Shown in pieces: positions 1 through 11,274 of a DNA stretch of 64,000 bases. Position numbers and translations under genes: made by a program. Source of the stretch: Populus alba (Eukaryota; Streptophyta; Magnoliopsida; Malpighiales; Salicaceae); assembly GCF_005239225.2 (NCBI RefSeq), contig NC_133294.1:22271631-22335630 (forward strand). The letters run 5' to 3'. The number at the start of each line of letters is the position of its first letter. Positions within the stretch are counted from its first letter, which is position 1. The notes beneath the pieces are model-generated. The model was given only the letters and a program-made list of their open reading frames with translations, was not told the origin of the DNA and made no database searches.

Positions 1-754
1 TATGTTTAATTAGAAAAGATTGAAATTTTATTAAACTGATCATGTTTTTATTGACTTTACAAATTTGATTTGTCTTTCATCATTAATAAATTTATTTGCA
101 TGAATCAAACTATAATTATTAAACTCAATCAGATTTAATAATAAAAAATTTGTGATTTGAAGATTAACTAGAATTTCAAGTTTAATAAATAAATATTTAT
201 ATAGTAAAACTCGGTTAATCTAACAAACTTGATAAATTAAAAAAATAATGTAATTTTAATAAAAATAATTTATCTGAACTTTATAATTTAATCCATTTCC
301 AAACAAGATTTGATAATGATAATTATGAATACTTGTTATGATATTTTGTATTAAATATATTGTTATTATTAATATAGCTAACGTATTTTTTCAATAATTA
401 GTATTTTTTTTAATCATATACACAACTTATGTATTTATAATTGTGGTCAATCATCAACATCAACATTATTAATATTTTACATCAATTAAAGGAAAACTCT
501 TTAAATAAAGGAAATTAATCAATACATTTCATGAAAACAAGAAATTTACAAGAAATTGATAAAATTAGGACCTAAAACTAGAAGGAAGATTGACAGTCAG
601 CACCTATTGCTAACATTACAACAAGGAAAGTTAGCAATTAACAACTAAACTGAAGATAATTAGAGCTGGAAAAAAAATTATCAACAGATTCTACTTAGAC
701 ATGAGCAAAAAAGCACACAAAAAATGCACCCTTGACTGATCCAACTGCTATCAA
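1..754. other. AT-rich intergenic DNA, no gene seen
   Basis: Very AT-rich sequence with stops in all frames and no recognisable protein. The part nearest 755 is the 3' flank of the bHLH gene on the minus strand. Confidence 0.6.
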
Positions 755-1738
755 CTATCCAAGCAATTGATCCCCCAACAACTGATCAATCTCCTCAATG
801 ATCAAGGGTTTTGATTGGATTTGACAATCGTTAGCAATGGTTTGGACAAAATCTCTTGGAACCAAGCATTTCTCTTCTGAGTACAACTTCTCTTGAATTG
901 TTGGAGACGTTACAAGGAGAGTTTGAAGTTCCTGTGTGTGCATTGGCCCTTTGTTTTCCTGTAACATTTATTTAACACAAAGGTTCTAAATCTGAAGAAC
1001 ATTTTCAGTACCTGCCAAGAAATTTGAAAGAGAATGAGATTTTACCTGAGTTGACCCCATGAGTTCAAGAATTCCAATTTGAGCCTGCAAGAACTTGACA
1101 TACTTGGAAGCAGCTTGGAACATCTCTGCAGTGTTCATCTTATGCCCACCAGGAATAAACTTTCCAAGCTCCCGTGTCTTCTCGGTTATCTTCCTTCTCC
1201 TCTCACGCGCAGCGATGCTCTGTGTAGACAAGCTCACTCCAGTACTTGGTTTCTTTGAATTCATCACACTCTGATCAGTCCTCCCAACATTAAAGGTTAT
1301 TGGAACCTGAAACTTAGGTTCCGGGGCTGAGATTTCTGGAAATAATTCTGGGAGTCCTGGATTGGGATTCGGAGCATATCCTTCGAAGAAATTCGGTTCA
1401 AAAGTTGAGTTGAAATGATCTGTGTAGGTTTTTGGGCGTTTCGGGTAGTGGTAGGACTCAAAATCTTGGAGAGGAAAGATTTCGGGGGAGAGAGAGATTA
1501 TGTTATCTGAAGGAGAAGAGAAGTATGGGAGGAGATCGGTGTAGCTATCCGAGTAAACTAGCTGCTCCTCAACCTCATACAAAGGGTTGATGAAAGCATC
1601 TGAAAACATCATGTTGTCATTGCAAGCAAAGAGCTGATCATTTCCCATCTCCATGTCGCCTTGTGGATATTCTGTAAACTCTTGAAGGCTGTGATGCTGA
1701 AGCGATGAGCCCAAGTTTGGACAAAAGCTTAGAGCCAT
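755..1738 (-). CDS. bHLH transcription factor, bHLH52/bHLH53-like
   Basis: Two coding exons on the minus strand: 1738-1046 and 958-755, with an 87-bp GT-AG intron at 1045-959 in phase 0. The donor follows a CAG (Gln) codon and the acceptor ends in tgttacag. The joined protein is about 298 aa. Residues about 173-223 form the bHLH domain: a basic stretch AARERRRKI, helix 1 (EKTRELGKFIPGG), then the loop and helix 2 (KMNTAEMFQAASKYVKFLQA). The last motif is typical of the small Arabidopsis bHLH52/53 group, which I recognise by eye. The N-terminal 170 residues are acidic and low in complexity, as in activation regions. The basic region lacks the usual His of the H-E-R triad, so E-box binding may be atypical. 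The protein is expected to be nuclear and to act as a dimer. Reading exon 1 through its donor would give a spurious 250-aa product. Confidence 0.85.
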
Positions 1739-2575
1739 GGAAGATAGAATCTAGAAAAGAAAAAAGATCACAAACTCCATCAGAATTTGGGAAATCATAA
1801 GCTAAACAGAAAGTCTATACTAATTAGAGTACAAAAGCCAACAAAAAGCAGTTACTTATCTGAATTATGGCTATCATTCATGATAAATGTATCAGTTGTC
1901 ATTAACTTCAACAATTAGTACTAATTACTAAGCTTGAGTGCTGCTAGTTATTGCAATCAATAATAAAAAAAACCCAACAAATTCTTGAGTGAAAGGAAGA
2001 CAAATAGGCCGGCGAACAAGCCTATAGCTCAACTAGAACATAGATCCATGTCCTCCTCATCTTCAGAGATCTCGAGTTCGAACAACAAGAAGACACATGA
2101 AATGACAAGAAGAAATAGCGTGGAGAAGCATAACCCATTTGCGCATAGGAAAAAAAAAAAAAAACACAGAGAAGAATTGATAGAAGCTGAAGAAGAAAGC
2201 CAAGAAGCTAACAGCTTAGAAAAGATCAAAGGAAGATAATATTATACAGACAAAATCATGGGACAAAAGACAAATGTAAGATACTTAAGAAAGACAAATA
2301 CTAAATATAAAAGGAAATCCACAAGACATTAAGAGATAAAGAAACAGAAAGATACGGTACCTGAGATTAAGATACTTGTAGATATAATATTGTCTTTTTG
2401 AATTCAGGTAGACCTAAAGTCACTCGCTAACAAACCTTATCAAACTAACACCTAACAGGACACAGAGGCAAACAGCTTGAAAAGTTGAAGACTTGCTGAA
2501 TATTGTTAACTGTGTGAGTGAGAGAGAGGGGGAGAGGGAGAGGAGTGGGGGAGTGGGAAGTTAGAGTATTTGTAG
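1739..2575 (-). promoter_or_regulatory. bHLH promoter and 5' UTR with a probable leader intron
   Basis: On the minus strand a TATA-like TACAAATA lies at 2574-2567. It is followed by a long CT-rich leader at about 2558-2516, common in plant 5' UTRs. A good donor (CTCAG, then GTACCG) sits at 2361/2360. A strong polypyrimidine tract and TTTTCTAG acceptor sit at 1751, 12 bases before the ATG. This predicts a 610-bp intron (2360-1751) in the 5' UTR. Plus-strand reading frames here are low-complexity and not genes. The splice sites are inferred; no transcript evidence is available. Confidence 0.5.
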
Positions 2576-4029
2576 GAGATTAAGGGGGGGATTATGGGTG
2601 GAAGATGTAGTAACCAACTCCTAATTATTGGGGAGCACTCAACTATTCTTTAGCTGCAAGCTAGCTAGGGTTTCCCATTTGTTCTCTATAAACCGTTACT
2701 TTGCATGCATGGCGGCTGCTATATTTTACTACCTCATTACTCAACCTTGCAGTTACTCTTGATTTAATTTGTTTCGCTTCAATGATTAATCGGTAGTAAT
2801 AATTAGTAATATTAAGCATAGTTTGTTTTTAAGATAATAGTATATTGAAAAGTTTATAAAGCCAAAGCAAAATATGAAGACATGATTAAAAAAAAAAAAC
2901 AAATTTAAAGGGAAAAAAAATCTACTACAACCAAAAAAAAAAATCTACTCGGTTAATCTAGAAGTTTCAACTTCTAAACGATATTATTTTTATGTTATTG
3001 TAAATAATTTATTAATTTTTTTTGAAATTAATCCTATCAAGTCTCATTTGAGTTTATCCCAATCAATCAATTTTGATTATATTAACTTCTAAACAGTTTA
3101 AAATAAAACCACCAAGCTTGATGTTGGTTAGTTACCTGGTAACGACTCGTCAATACAATTTTGATAACTTTAGTGATTTCAATTAATTAGAAAAGAATAG
3201 GGCTTATGCAAAATATTTATCTTCCTAGTTAAGGCTGCCTAGAATATATACGTGACAGGTTCACTAGAATTCCCATGCTGAGAATTGATCGCCACGTGCT
3301 CTCAGTATACATGGCCATTGTCCTCGGTGTCTTTGACTCCCCAGCGCTCTCATATATATGGCCACCGGCCGTTGAATTCTGAAAGCACATCCAGTCATGT
3401 GAGCCCATGACCAGTAATTGCAAAGATCCAGTCAACGCTCAAAGCCATGGTCGAATGTTTGTGTGCGCTCTGACCATGGCGCCTTAGAGGTCATGATGGA
3501 TATGTTTCTGGTGCCTTCAGATTTCTTTAAAGTTCTGCAGAAAGTGCACATATAAAAGACTTGGGATTTGCTTCTCTCCAAGGGCACTGTGTATAAAACA
3601 TGGAATTTATGTTGTTCAAACATGAGGTTCATTGCCCTTGTAGTGTTCAGACATGCCTCTTTGCTGTAAAACATTTATACTGTTCAGTTTGTGGCCGAGA
3701 AGTGTAACGAGAAATGGGAAAACTGTATAAAAGAGAGTAATAACACAACGTGTTCAAAACACAACAACAAATGTCATCCTGCCTATCTGAAACAAAATTC
3801 CTATAAACTTGTCGGTAAACAAGGTTGAAGAAGAGTTGAGTCTACAAAATTGTTTACAGCTGGGAAGAAATCAAAACTAGGAACCTGAGATACCTACACA
3901 TAATTAAGATCAAGCATTGGAATTGATTTTGCTTTTTTTTTTTTTGGTCACCAGCATCAGAAGATAAGAAAATAATGATAATGAATAAAGGACATGTTTA
4001 ATTAAATGTAATGCACCTTTAATAGGAAT
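2576..4029. other. Intergenic, no gene recognised
   Basis: Between the bHLH promoter and the BCCIP-like pseudogene. Minus-strand reading frames at 3229-3435 and 3432-3674 are short, show no family motif and have no supporting splice structure, so I do not call them. Confidence 0.5.
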
Positions 4030-5616
4030 TCAGGGCTCATCAATCAATGAATGAAGCTGCTCTCGGAATGTAGAAATTTTGTCTGCCTCAACAGCCACTA
4101 CCAATTCCATTGGCTGGTAATTTTTTAGCTGTAAAAATTAGCAAACATTTTTATTTTTAAAGCCATCACAAGTAAATTTCCAGGGGAAGCAATAATGCAC
4201 TGCCAAAAGACTTGGTCGTCTACACAGCACAACAAAAACAAATGGAGGTTTGTCTACGGTGACATAGTGGCATTTAGAGGTTTTTCCATCCAGGGAACTT
4301 GAGCAAAAGAATGCTGTAAACAACTATGCGAGGAAATGAAGGCAAGAGTTTAAAACATAAATTTTACTAACAGGAGTTCCACTGGTTCTATCTTTAAGTT
4401 CAAAATCACTAGCATTCAGTTTGAAGTTGACTCTGAAATACAATCACCAACATAACCCCTTTCGAGATATAATAGCAAATTACTACTTGCCTCATGAGCT
4501 GTAACCTGCTCGTCGTGATAAGGAAAGTTGAAGGACCATGAACAGAGCTGAAATGTGATATATAGGAAACAATCAGTAAAAAGAGAAGAGGCATGACGCT
4601 ATTATAGATGTCAAAAAGAATATATACCTCGTGAAAAATTTCATCTTCAGGCTTAACGTATATAATTGCTTCCTCACAATCAATACTTAACCTGTTTTTC
4701 TTGTCTGCATTCTTGTGCTGGTCATGATAGATGAGTGTTGATTTAAGTAAAAGGTAATGGAGGCACAAAGAGAGAGAGCTGGAGGAAGAATCTGGGGCAA
4801 GCAAACCTTTTAAATTTTGCTAAGTAGTAGATATGACTTAAAGAGGAATGAATTCTGGAGCTCCTCCGTTGGCTTCAAATAAACAAACAAGAAGTTAGCT
4901 AGACAGGAAAAGTTCTCTCTTGCATGTACAGAAAGAGATATTTATTAAGCTCACCCATCCCATATTTCATCTAACCTCATCTTCTATAGCCCATGAGACT
5001 TCATCAAACACAGCATCATAAAAAGGTGAAAAAAGCTGGTGTGGAAGATTAACAACTTGTTGAGAGACCAAGAGAATCACATTGTGTGCTTGCTCTCCCA
5101 AAAGAACTCTCAGATCATCTTTTATGCCCTTTCTCTTGGCATACTGTGAGCAGGTTCTCCTTGAGCTCTGCGACACATTTATGATCCTAGTAATAGCAAA
5201 ACATGTTAGCCAGCACAAACTGAAATTTAACAGATTTGAAGGGATGCTAATTATTGGTTAATAAACTGGCACCAATCACCTAACATACCATTCAAACCGG
5301 AAAGGGCAGTTAACAAAATTGGTAACAATGTTAGGTTTCAAATTAAGATAATTCAATGTTGTAGCCACAGTCGGGTTCAGGTTTGGGGATCTTTACAAAA
5401 AACAAGAGGATCAACACCTCATAACTCACTAAATAATGAGGGTAAACTTGCCACAATGATTTGTCAAATTTTAATTGACATGAGATTAGCCATTGAAACT
5501 GAATATAGAAAAGGGTGGGAGGAGCATCTCAAAGAGCAAGTTACTTGCCTTGTATCTCCCCAAGTTTAAGGGCAGAAACAACAGAGAAAAGTCCATTATC
5601 TTCATCATCCTCAATT
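4030..5616 (-). pseudogene. BCCIP homologue (BRCA2/CDKN1A-interacting-protein-like), broken 5'-truncated copy
   Basis: Exons on the minus strand match the C-terminal two thirds of the plant BCCIP family in order. Exon about 5616-5549 reads EDDEDNGLFSVVSAL. Exon 5186-4976 starts DHKCVAELKENLL and ends FDEVSWAIEDE. Exon 4872-4807 starts PTEELQNSFLFK. Exon 4717-4628 ends VKPEDEIFHE. Exon 4547-4491 starts LCSWSFNFP. Exon 4128-4030 ends FREQLHSLIDEP and a stop. The lesions are one extra base near 5561-5571, one extra G near 5127-5135, and an in-frame TAA at 4812-4810 where the family has Tyr. N-terminal exons were not found. Introns are retained, so this is a DNA-level duplicate and not a processed copy. 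Two donors read GC in place of GT (5548-5547 and 4490-4489). Intact BCCIP proteins are nuclear factors linked to ribosome export and genome stability; this copy should make no full protein. Confidence 0.8.
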
Positions 5617-6317
5617 TAAGATTAAAACTAGACTTGAAATGCCCAAAACAACACAAGTAAAACAATTCAACAGCAATGAGAAAACATTGTACTAAGCTTA
5701 AGCTATAAATTCCATCACAACAGACAAAACAGAACCAACCCAGCAAACAATGTTCTTATTTCATGTCAATTGAAAAAAAAGCACAGACACAAACATAGCA
5801 AAGGTGAAATCTTTGCAAGCTTAGTCCTAACCCATATCGTCAAATCCTTCTCTTACAAAGAAACGAACTTTGTGTAGCATCAAAGAAAAGGCAACATAAA
5901 ATGAAAGATGAACAATTTACCTTATCAAAGACAAGTTTGTCGAGAGACAGAACGTTGCAGTATGCTAAAGCTTTGATCTTTCTTCATTGTTTGGGGTTTA
6001 TGAGAGGTTTTATTGTTCTCTGTTTTCTCCTCTCTCAAAAGTTTCAATCTTTCCTATGTTTACTTTACTGGGCCAAAGACAAAGTATCCACTTGGCCTCA
6101 GCTGCTGATTGGAAAACTATTATCAGTGTACTTTGGTCAATTGCTTGTTATTTCTAATCGCAGTTATTTCAGTGCAATCCTCAATCTATCAATTTAGCCC
6201 TTACGTGTCATAATTACCGATATTAATTAATTTCTTAAATAATTAATTAATCATTTTATTTAATTTCTCAAAATGCATGTGTAAAAATAAAATAAACTAA
6301 GTAGGCAATAACATACT
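5617..6317. other. Upstream flank of the BCCIP-like pseudogene
   Basis: Expected to hold the missing N-terminal exons, but I could not recognise any. A 98-aa plus-strand frame at 5901-6197 has no family motif and lies antisense to the expected 5' region, so it is not called. Confidence 0.4.
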
Positions 6318-6520
6318 ATGAAAAAACCATTTTAATCTAATAGTTTAAGGTTTATATTATCATGTATTTAATTTTTATCAAATAAATAGGAGATGATGAG
6401 ATTCGAACTCGTGATCGTTTGGTCATTAAAGCTCTGATATTATGTCAAAGAATCATCTCAACCTAATAGTTTAAGTAATTAAGTGAGATTTTAGAATATA
6501 ATTTATATTATTCTCTAACA
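6318..6520 (-). mobile_element. TRIM-like mini-retrotransposon, deletion derivative
   Basis: Read on the minus strand, a 78-bp terminal repeat starts TGTTAGAGAATAATATAAAT (6520-6443) and ends GACA. A primer-binding-like TAATATCAGAGC follows directly, then a short internal part with ATCACGAGTTCGAATCTC, then a shortened second terminal repeat near 6361-6318. It has the same layout as the element at 18984-19275. The internal part is truncated. Confidence 0.6.
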
Positions 6521-7336
6521 CAGACAACCTATTAATAATTTAAAACATGTTTTCTACCTCACTACATATATATTTTTTAAATTTGTTTTGATAAAATAAC
6601 ACATATAAATAACAATATTATAAATAAACGGTCACAAATTCAAATGAAAAATAAGAAAAAAAATTAAAATATTTTTAAATAAAAAATATTTTTTAAAATA
6701 TCTCATATATCATAGTACTAAACATAGTCATTATATTTTCAAGATTTGTGTCATCTTGGCGTATGATTGCTAGATGATGCGCTTCGAAATGCCGAACCCT
6801 AGATGTGTACCAATATCAACTCACCTGCTTCAAACGTGCCACATATATTTTTGTAAAAAGTAATTGTTTTTTTTTTTCAATACAATATTTTTTTTATCTG
6901 AATTGATTTTTTTTAAAAATTACCTTGGTTATTTTTGTATAAATCAAGTGACTTGATTATATTAAAACAACTCTTACATGATTTAATTTTAAATTTAAAC
7001 AAGATAAAAAAATAAATCAAGAGATTTTTTTTTATCAATTTTATCATTATAATTTCTTTTATCGATTGTTTAAGTTTGTTTTTGGATTGACCAATTCAAT
7101 TGAATTATATTAAGGTAAATTTTATATAGTTTAATTTTAAATTCAAGTTAAATAAAAAATCAAGTAATTTTTTTTTAAATTAACCCTGAAGTAATTTAAA
7201 TAATAATATTAAATAATTATTCATAACATGAATATTTTTTATTATATTCAAAATTTATTTTGATATGATCCGTAGCCGTTGCACAGACATGTAAACTACC
7301 GCTTCGTAATCAATTATTTGCCTGATAGCCCATTTA
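6521..7336. other. AT-rich intergenic DNA
   Basis: No gene or clear repeat boundary seen; many homopolymer A/T runs. Confidence 0.5.
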
Positions 7337-7492
7337 GGGTGTGTTTGTTTTTGCTTTTGTGGTTGAGGTTGTGATTGGGTACAACCCATTTATGCACAAA
7401 CCTCAACCACAAAAAACTATTTTTTTTTATTTTTACTTTTTAATGGGTCCCACACCTAAATCTCAACCTCCACCTCAAATACAAACACACAC
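7337..7492. mobile_element. Tourist/Harbinger-like MITE, 156 bp
   Basis: Inverted ends GGGTGTGTTTG and CAAACACACAC flank a fold-back interior (GTGGTTGAGGTTGTG against CTCAACCTCCACCTC). A TTA lies on each side (7334-7336 and 7493-7495), matching the 3-bp target duplication of PIF/Harbinger elements. There is no coding capacity. Confidence 0.65.
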
Positions 7493-7967
7493 TTAGAGTT
7501 AAAAATGACAACTTAAATCATTGTATGAAACTGAAACAGAAAAGGCCCTAATTTCTGCTAGGGACTACTCCTCCATTATGCTGTTCACATATTTTCCTAT
7601 TATTGCAGACGTGAATGGATGAAGGAGAAAATTGAAACCAAGGTCCAAATTGATATAAACCAAACTTATGGGATAAAACTGACACCCTTTAAACCCTAAG
7701 GGTAAAGGGGAGGATTTCGAATTTTCATTGAAGAGAAGCGTATAGGCTCCCGTAATATGAAGTAATGAAATACAAAGTAAATCTTTATTTTATTTATTTA
7801 TTCACACATAATCTTCATTAGAATATATGCAGTAATCTTTTATGACAAGTACACATCTCATGGCACAACACGATACAAAGTAATTCTTTTACATACGATA
7901 AGCACATCTTTTATTACAAATCATATCTTATATCTATAAATACTCAGCAATCTTTTAGAATGTACCA
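7493..7967. other. 3' flank of BBE-1
   Basis: AT-rich DNA downstream of the minus-strand BBE-1 gene. It probably includes its 3' UTR. No other feature seen. Confidence 0.4.
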
Positions 7968-9572
7968 TTACCAAGATGAAAGAGGAGGAATGCTTTGTTC
8001 ATTTCTGAAGAAATTAGCAGCGTCAACTGCAGTCTTCACATGCACCAACCGGTCGAAGTTGTTCTTGAAATATTTGATACCCCAAATGCTTGCTTGTTTA
8101 TAACTTGTGTTGCCTAGGTTGTCCACCCCGAGGTCAAGATCTCTATAGTTGACATATGCTCGTCGGGGGTTTTTCGAAACATAAGGAGCCATGTAGCTGT
8201 AAAGCTCTCTGATCCAACTTGTATACTTAGCATATGCCTCAATGCCTTCTTCATTCCAGTTGATTGCATAGTGAATTTGGTATAGAGTTCCGGCTCTATG
8301 AGGAAAGGGAGTGCTGGACTCTGCAATTTCATCCATTTTTCCTCCGAAGGCAGTAAATTGCAATTCAGCCAATTGGTCATCGACTTGGCTGAGCCTTTCC
8401 CATATTCCATCCAATGCAATTTCAGGTATTGGTTCCCTAACAAAGTCACTTTTTCCTTTGAAAAAGGTGTTGGAATATCGAGGAATCCTGCTAAGCAACA
8501 CATCCAAGGATGAATTTCGGGGAAATTGAGCAGCGTAAACCGTAGACTCGATCCAACTCATTTCAATGCAATCTTCTTTCACCAAACCAAGCTCGGGAAA
8601 GCTCTCTTGCATCAACGAAAGAAGCCTATCGACTCCACCAAGAAACAAGGAAGTGAATGCGGCTTGTATCATTATCTTTCCTTCTTGATTAGAGTTCGCT
8701 CCCCATATGAAAATTCTTGAGAACAAATCATCGTCGAACTTTTTGATCGCATATTGCCATCGATGAATGAGTTTTGATGCATCTTGTTTTGTTAGTATTC
8801 TTGTGACATTGAATACTGTCACACTAGCTGGAACTGGAACCAATTCTAGTTTCCATGCAACAACTACTCCAAAGGTATTACCTCCACCACCTCGAATAGC
8901 CCAAAATAGATCTTCTCCCATTGATGCTCTATCAAGGATTCTGCCTTTAACGTCGATTACTTGTGCATCGATTATATGATCTACAGCGATGCCATATTTA
9001 CGCATGATCATGCTAGTTCCTCCTCCGCTAATGTGCCCACCAGACCCCACTGTAGGGCAAACACCTGCTGGGAAGGCAAGAGTTCTACTTTTCTCCGCGA
9101 TTCCGTAGTAAACTTCGCCTAGAGTGGCCCCAGTTTGAATCCATGCAGTTTTACTTGCAGCATCAACAGTAACTGTTCGCATATTGATTAGATCAATGAC
9201 CACAAAGGGTACTACAACCGCAACATAGGAGAGACCCTCATAGTCATGGCCACCACTTCGAACCCTAATTTCCAGGCCATGTTTTTGGGAACACATAATG
9301 GTAGCTTGTATGTGAGCTACATTCAAAGCTGTAACAATAACAAGTGGTTTCGGGGTTTCACTTGTGTTGAACCTGAGGTTTCGTATGGAAAACTGCAAGA
9401 CTGATGAATATGAGGAGTTGATTGGTGTGTAAATGACCTTAGAAATGGAGTTAAAGTTTTGAGACTCAAGGCATTGAAGAAAATCCTCATGACGGTCAGC
9501 TGAAGCTAACCTTGAGAATGAAAACAGAAAGATAACTAGGAAAGGGATCATCAAAGAACTAGGAGAGTTCAT
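7968..9572 (-). CDS. BBE-1: berberine-bridge-enzyme-like FAD oxidoreductase
   Basis: Intronless gene for a 534-aa protein of full family length. I start it at the ATG at 9572, not at the in-frame ATG at 9704: a TATA box lies at 9629-9621 between them, and 9572 gives a clean signal peptide (residues about 1-25, ending LASA). FAD_binding_4 domain about residues 70-210. His109 in RSGGHDYEG and Cys172 in PAGVCPTVG are the two expected covalent FAD anchors. The proposed oxygen-gate residue is Val175, as in oxidase-type members. The conserved Cys34/Cys94 disulfide pair is present. The C-terminal BBE domain (about 470-530) carries VNYRDLDLG and ends FFRNEQSIPPLSSW. One extra Val occurs at 119-121 relative to its neighbours, and VDAANFF replaces the usual VDP. 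The enzyme is likely secreted and oxidises an oligosaccharide or phenolic alcohol; the substrate is not predictable. BBE-3 is the closest paralogue and lies on the opposite strand. Confidence 0.92.
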   Translation of the reverse strand: MNSPSSLMIPFLVIFLFSFSRLASADRHEDFLQCLESQNFNSISKVIYTPINSSYSSVLQFSIRNLRFNTSETPKPLVIVTALNVAHIQATIMCSQKHGLEIRVRSGGHDYEGLSYVAVVVPFVVIDLINMRTVTVDAASKTAWIQTGATLGEVYYGIAEKSRTLAFPAGVCPTVGSGGHISGGGTSMIMRKYGIAVDHIIDAQVIDVKGRILDRASMGEDLFWAIRGGGGNTFGVVVAWKLELVPVPASVTVFNVTRILTKQDASKLIHRWQYAIKKFDDDLFSRIFIWGANSNQEGKIMIQAAFTSLFLGGVDRLLSLMQESFPELGLVKEDCIEMSWIESTVYAAQFPRNSSLDVLLSRIPRYSNTFFKGKSDFVREPIPEIALDGIWERLSQVDDQLAELQFTAFGGKMDEIAESSTPFPHRAGTLYQIHYAINWNEEGIEAYAKYTSWIRELYSYMAPYVSKNPRRAYVNYRDLDLGVDNLGNTSYKQASIWGIKYFKNNFDRLVHVKTAVDAANFFRNEQSIPPLSSW

Positions 9573-9620
9573 GATTCTGATAATCTTTTGTGCACACAGA
9601 AAGGTGCTAGAGGCTCCCTT

Positions 9621-9629
9621 ATTTATATA
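9621..9629 (-). promoter_or_regulatory. TATA box of BBE-1
   Basis: TATATAAAT on the minus strand, about 50 bases before the ATG, followed by GGGAGCCTC. The same TATA plus GGGAGCCTC arrangement precedes BBE-3. A W-box-like TTGACT lies further upstream near 9752. Confidence 0.6.
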
Positions 9630-9931
9630 GTTCTTAACGTGCTTGTTTGTGAAATTCTTTTGCCCCACATATGGAGAAGATGGTGACGTTTCAACCATGA
9701 TCAAATTTCCAAAACGCGGATCATAGCCAACTTGTATGACAAGACACGAAGTTGACTATACTTGTGTTGTACCATTGGCTTGCTTAGATTTTCCTGCTCT
9801 ATTACATGGGCAATGACAATCTAGTCATCGAAATTTCAATAAACTGTGTTTTTGGATTTATAGATTGTAAGTTGACGGGCAATGATCGGTATCTACAGTA
9901 AACCTTTAATTTCTTGTTTGAACCCTAGGTA

Positions 9932-10145
9932 GGGTGTTTGGGAGTGTGATAGTGGTTGCTTTTCAAATAGCTTTTCGTGCCGGAAAACATGCCAATAATG
10001 TTTTTTCATTTTTTAAAAATCATTTTTGACATCAGCACATCAAAACGATCCAAAAAGTACAAACCGCACTCAATTTTAGCAAAAAAAAAAAAAAAAAAAA
10101 TTTTTGAATTTTTTTGAAAAGCCGGTTTGGCCGCAATGCCAAACA
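9932..10145. mobile_element. MITE-like fold-back element, 214 bp
   Basis: It starts GGGTGTTTGGGAGTGTGATA and ends GGCCGCAATGCCAAACA, with short inverted ends (TGTTTGG / CCAAACA). Flanking GTA triplets at 9929-9931 and 10146-10148 may be a target duplication. The interior has the motif CATCAGCACATCAAAACGAT and a long A run. A diverged right-hand half of the same kind of element appears near 31790-31830 (GAAAACGCGC...GCGTTCCCAAACA). Confidence 0.55.
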
Positions 10146-10148
10146 GTA

Positions 10149-11189
10149 AAGCTATGTCATCCTAATGCGCTGCTAAATAGAAATATTTTATTTCTTGATA
10201 ATTATCCAAAAAAATAGAAAGATTTTATCCATGAATAATAAATCATAAATCAATTAATTGGCGGGGTTCAAGCTTCAAGTAAATTTACTAAGAAAATGAT
10301 CAAATGGTTTTTATAAGTATCGAATAGACTAAGTTTCTTGTTATTAATTCTTATTTACTTCTGTAGATAACCCCAAGCTTCCATATCCATGCATGCATGG
10401 TAGGTAAATTTTATGTTTGATAGGATCTTGTTGTTTTCCATTATATCAATAAATCTTTCTCTCCGAACATAGTTTTTTTCAGAGTCATTATTATGCACGG
10501 AATTCTCATCAATGTTTGCCAAAACAAGAGATTTCCCATTAAGATAATCCTATAAACGTCCAACGCGATTATTGTCCTTCAAAATGATCCAGTTGATTTT
10601 CAAAGTTGAAACGTACAAGATTATTCCAAGTTGAGAGTAGTTGATAAAAATAAAGAAATTTCTTTGCAGTGTATTATTTCTTGAGTTAAACCTTTTCGTT
10701 TAATTTCTTGAGTTATCTTTTCAGGGATTGAATGTAGTGAATAATCTCTGGTAAGAATACATAATTTGGTCCAACTTGAGATTAATTTAGCCATCTCTAG
10801 CATGTCAAATCGTATAAAAGCACGATTCATTGAACAATACCGGAATATATAATGTCTCAAACTCAAATTAGGCTAATGATTTGAGATTTTGTAAGTTTAC
10901 GTGGCTGAGTTGTGACTTAATTAGAGGATCAAATATTCTACATTAACTATATTTGTGGTATATGCTCAAAAGTTGGTAGATATATTCAGTTTCAGTGAAA
11001 AGCTAGCAAGTTGATATAATTTATTCCAGTAGAAATTGTGTTTAATTTCCACTGTCAATTAGAATATTGTGCATTAATTAGAGCTATTGAAGAATTGCTG
11101 GAAAAAATGTGTTAATTTTCTATCCACTTGTAAAATAATTATTCTATTTCGATATGAATCCTATTCTTTAATTTTTACATAAATTCTTT

Positions 11190-11274
<85 letters not shown>

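Noticed and set aside
3229..3674. Two minus-strand frames of 68 and 80 aa
   Set aside because: No recognisable motif, no splice context, and overlapping ends. Chance open frames.
5901..6197. 98-aa plus-strand frame
   Set aside because: Lies antisense to the expected 5' part of the BCCIP-like pseudogene and shows no family motif.
7968..9000. Several long frames on both strands overlapping BBE-1 (also over BBE-2 to BBE-5)
   Set aside because: They are shadows of the real coding frame, with no family motifs and no promoter of their own.
9573..9704. Upstream in-frame extension of BBE-1 by 44 codons
   Set aside because: The TATA box at 9629-9621 lies inside it and the extension would bury the signal peptide. 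The ATG at 9572 fits all paralogues.
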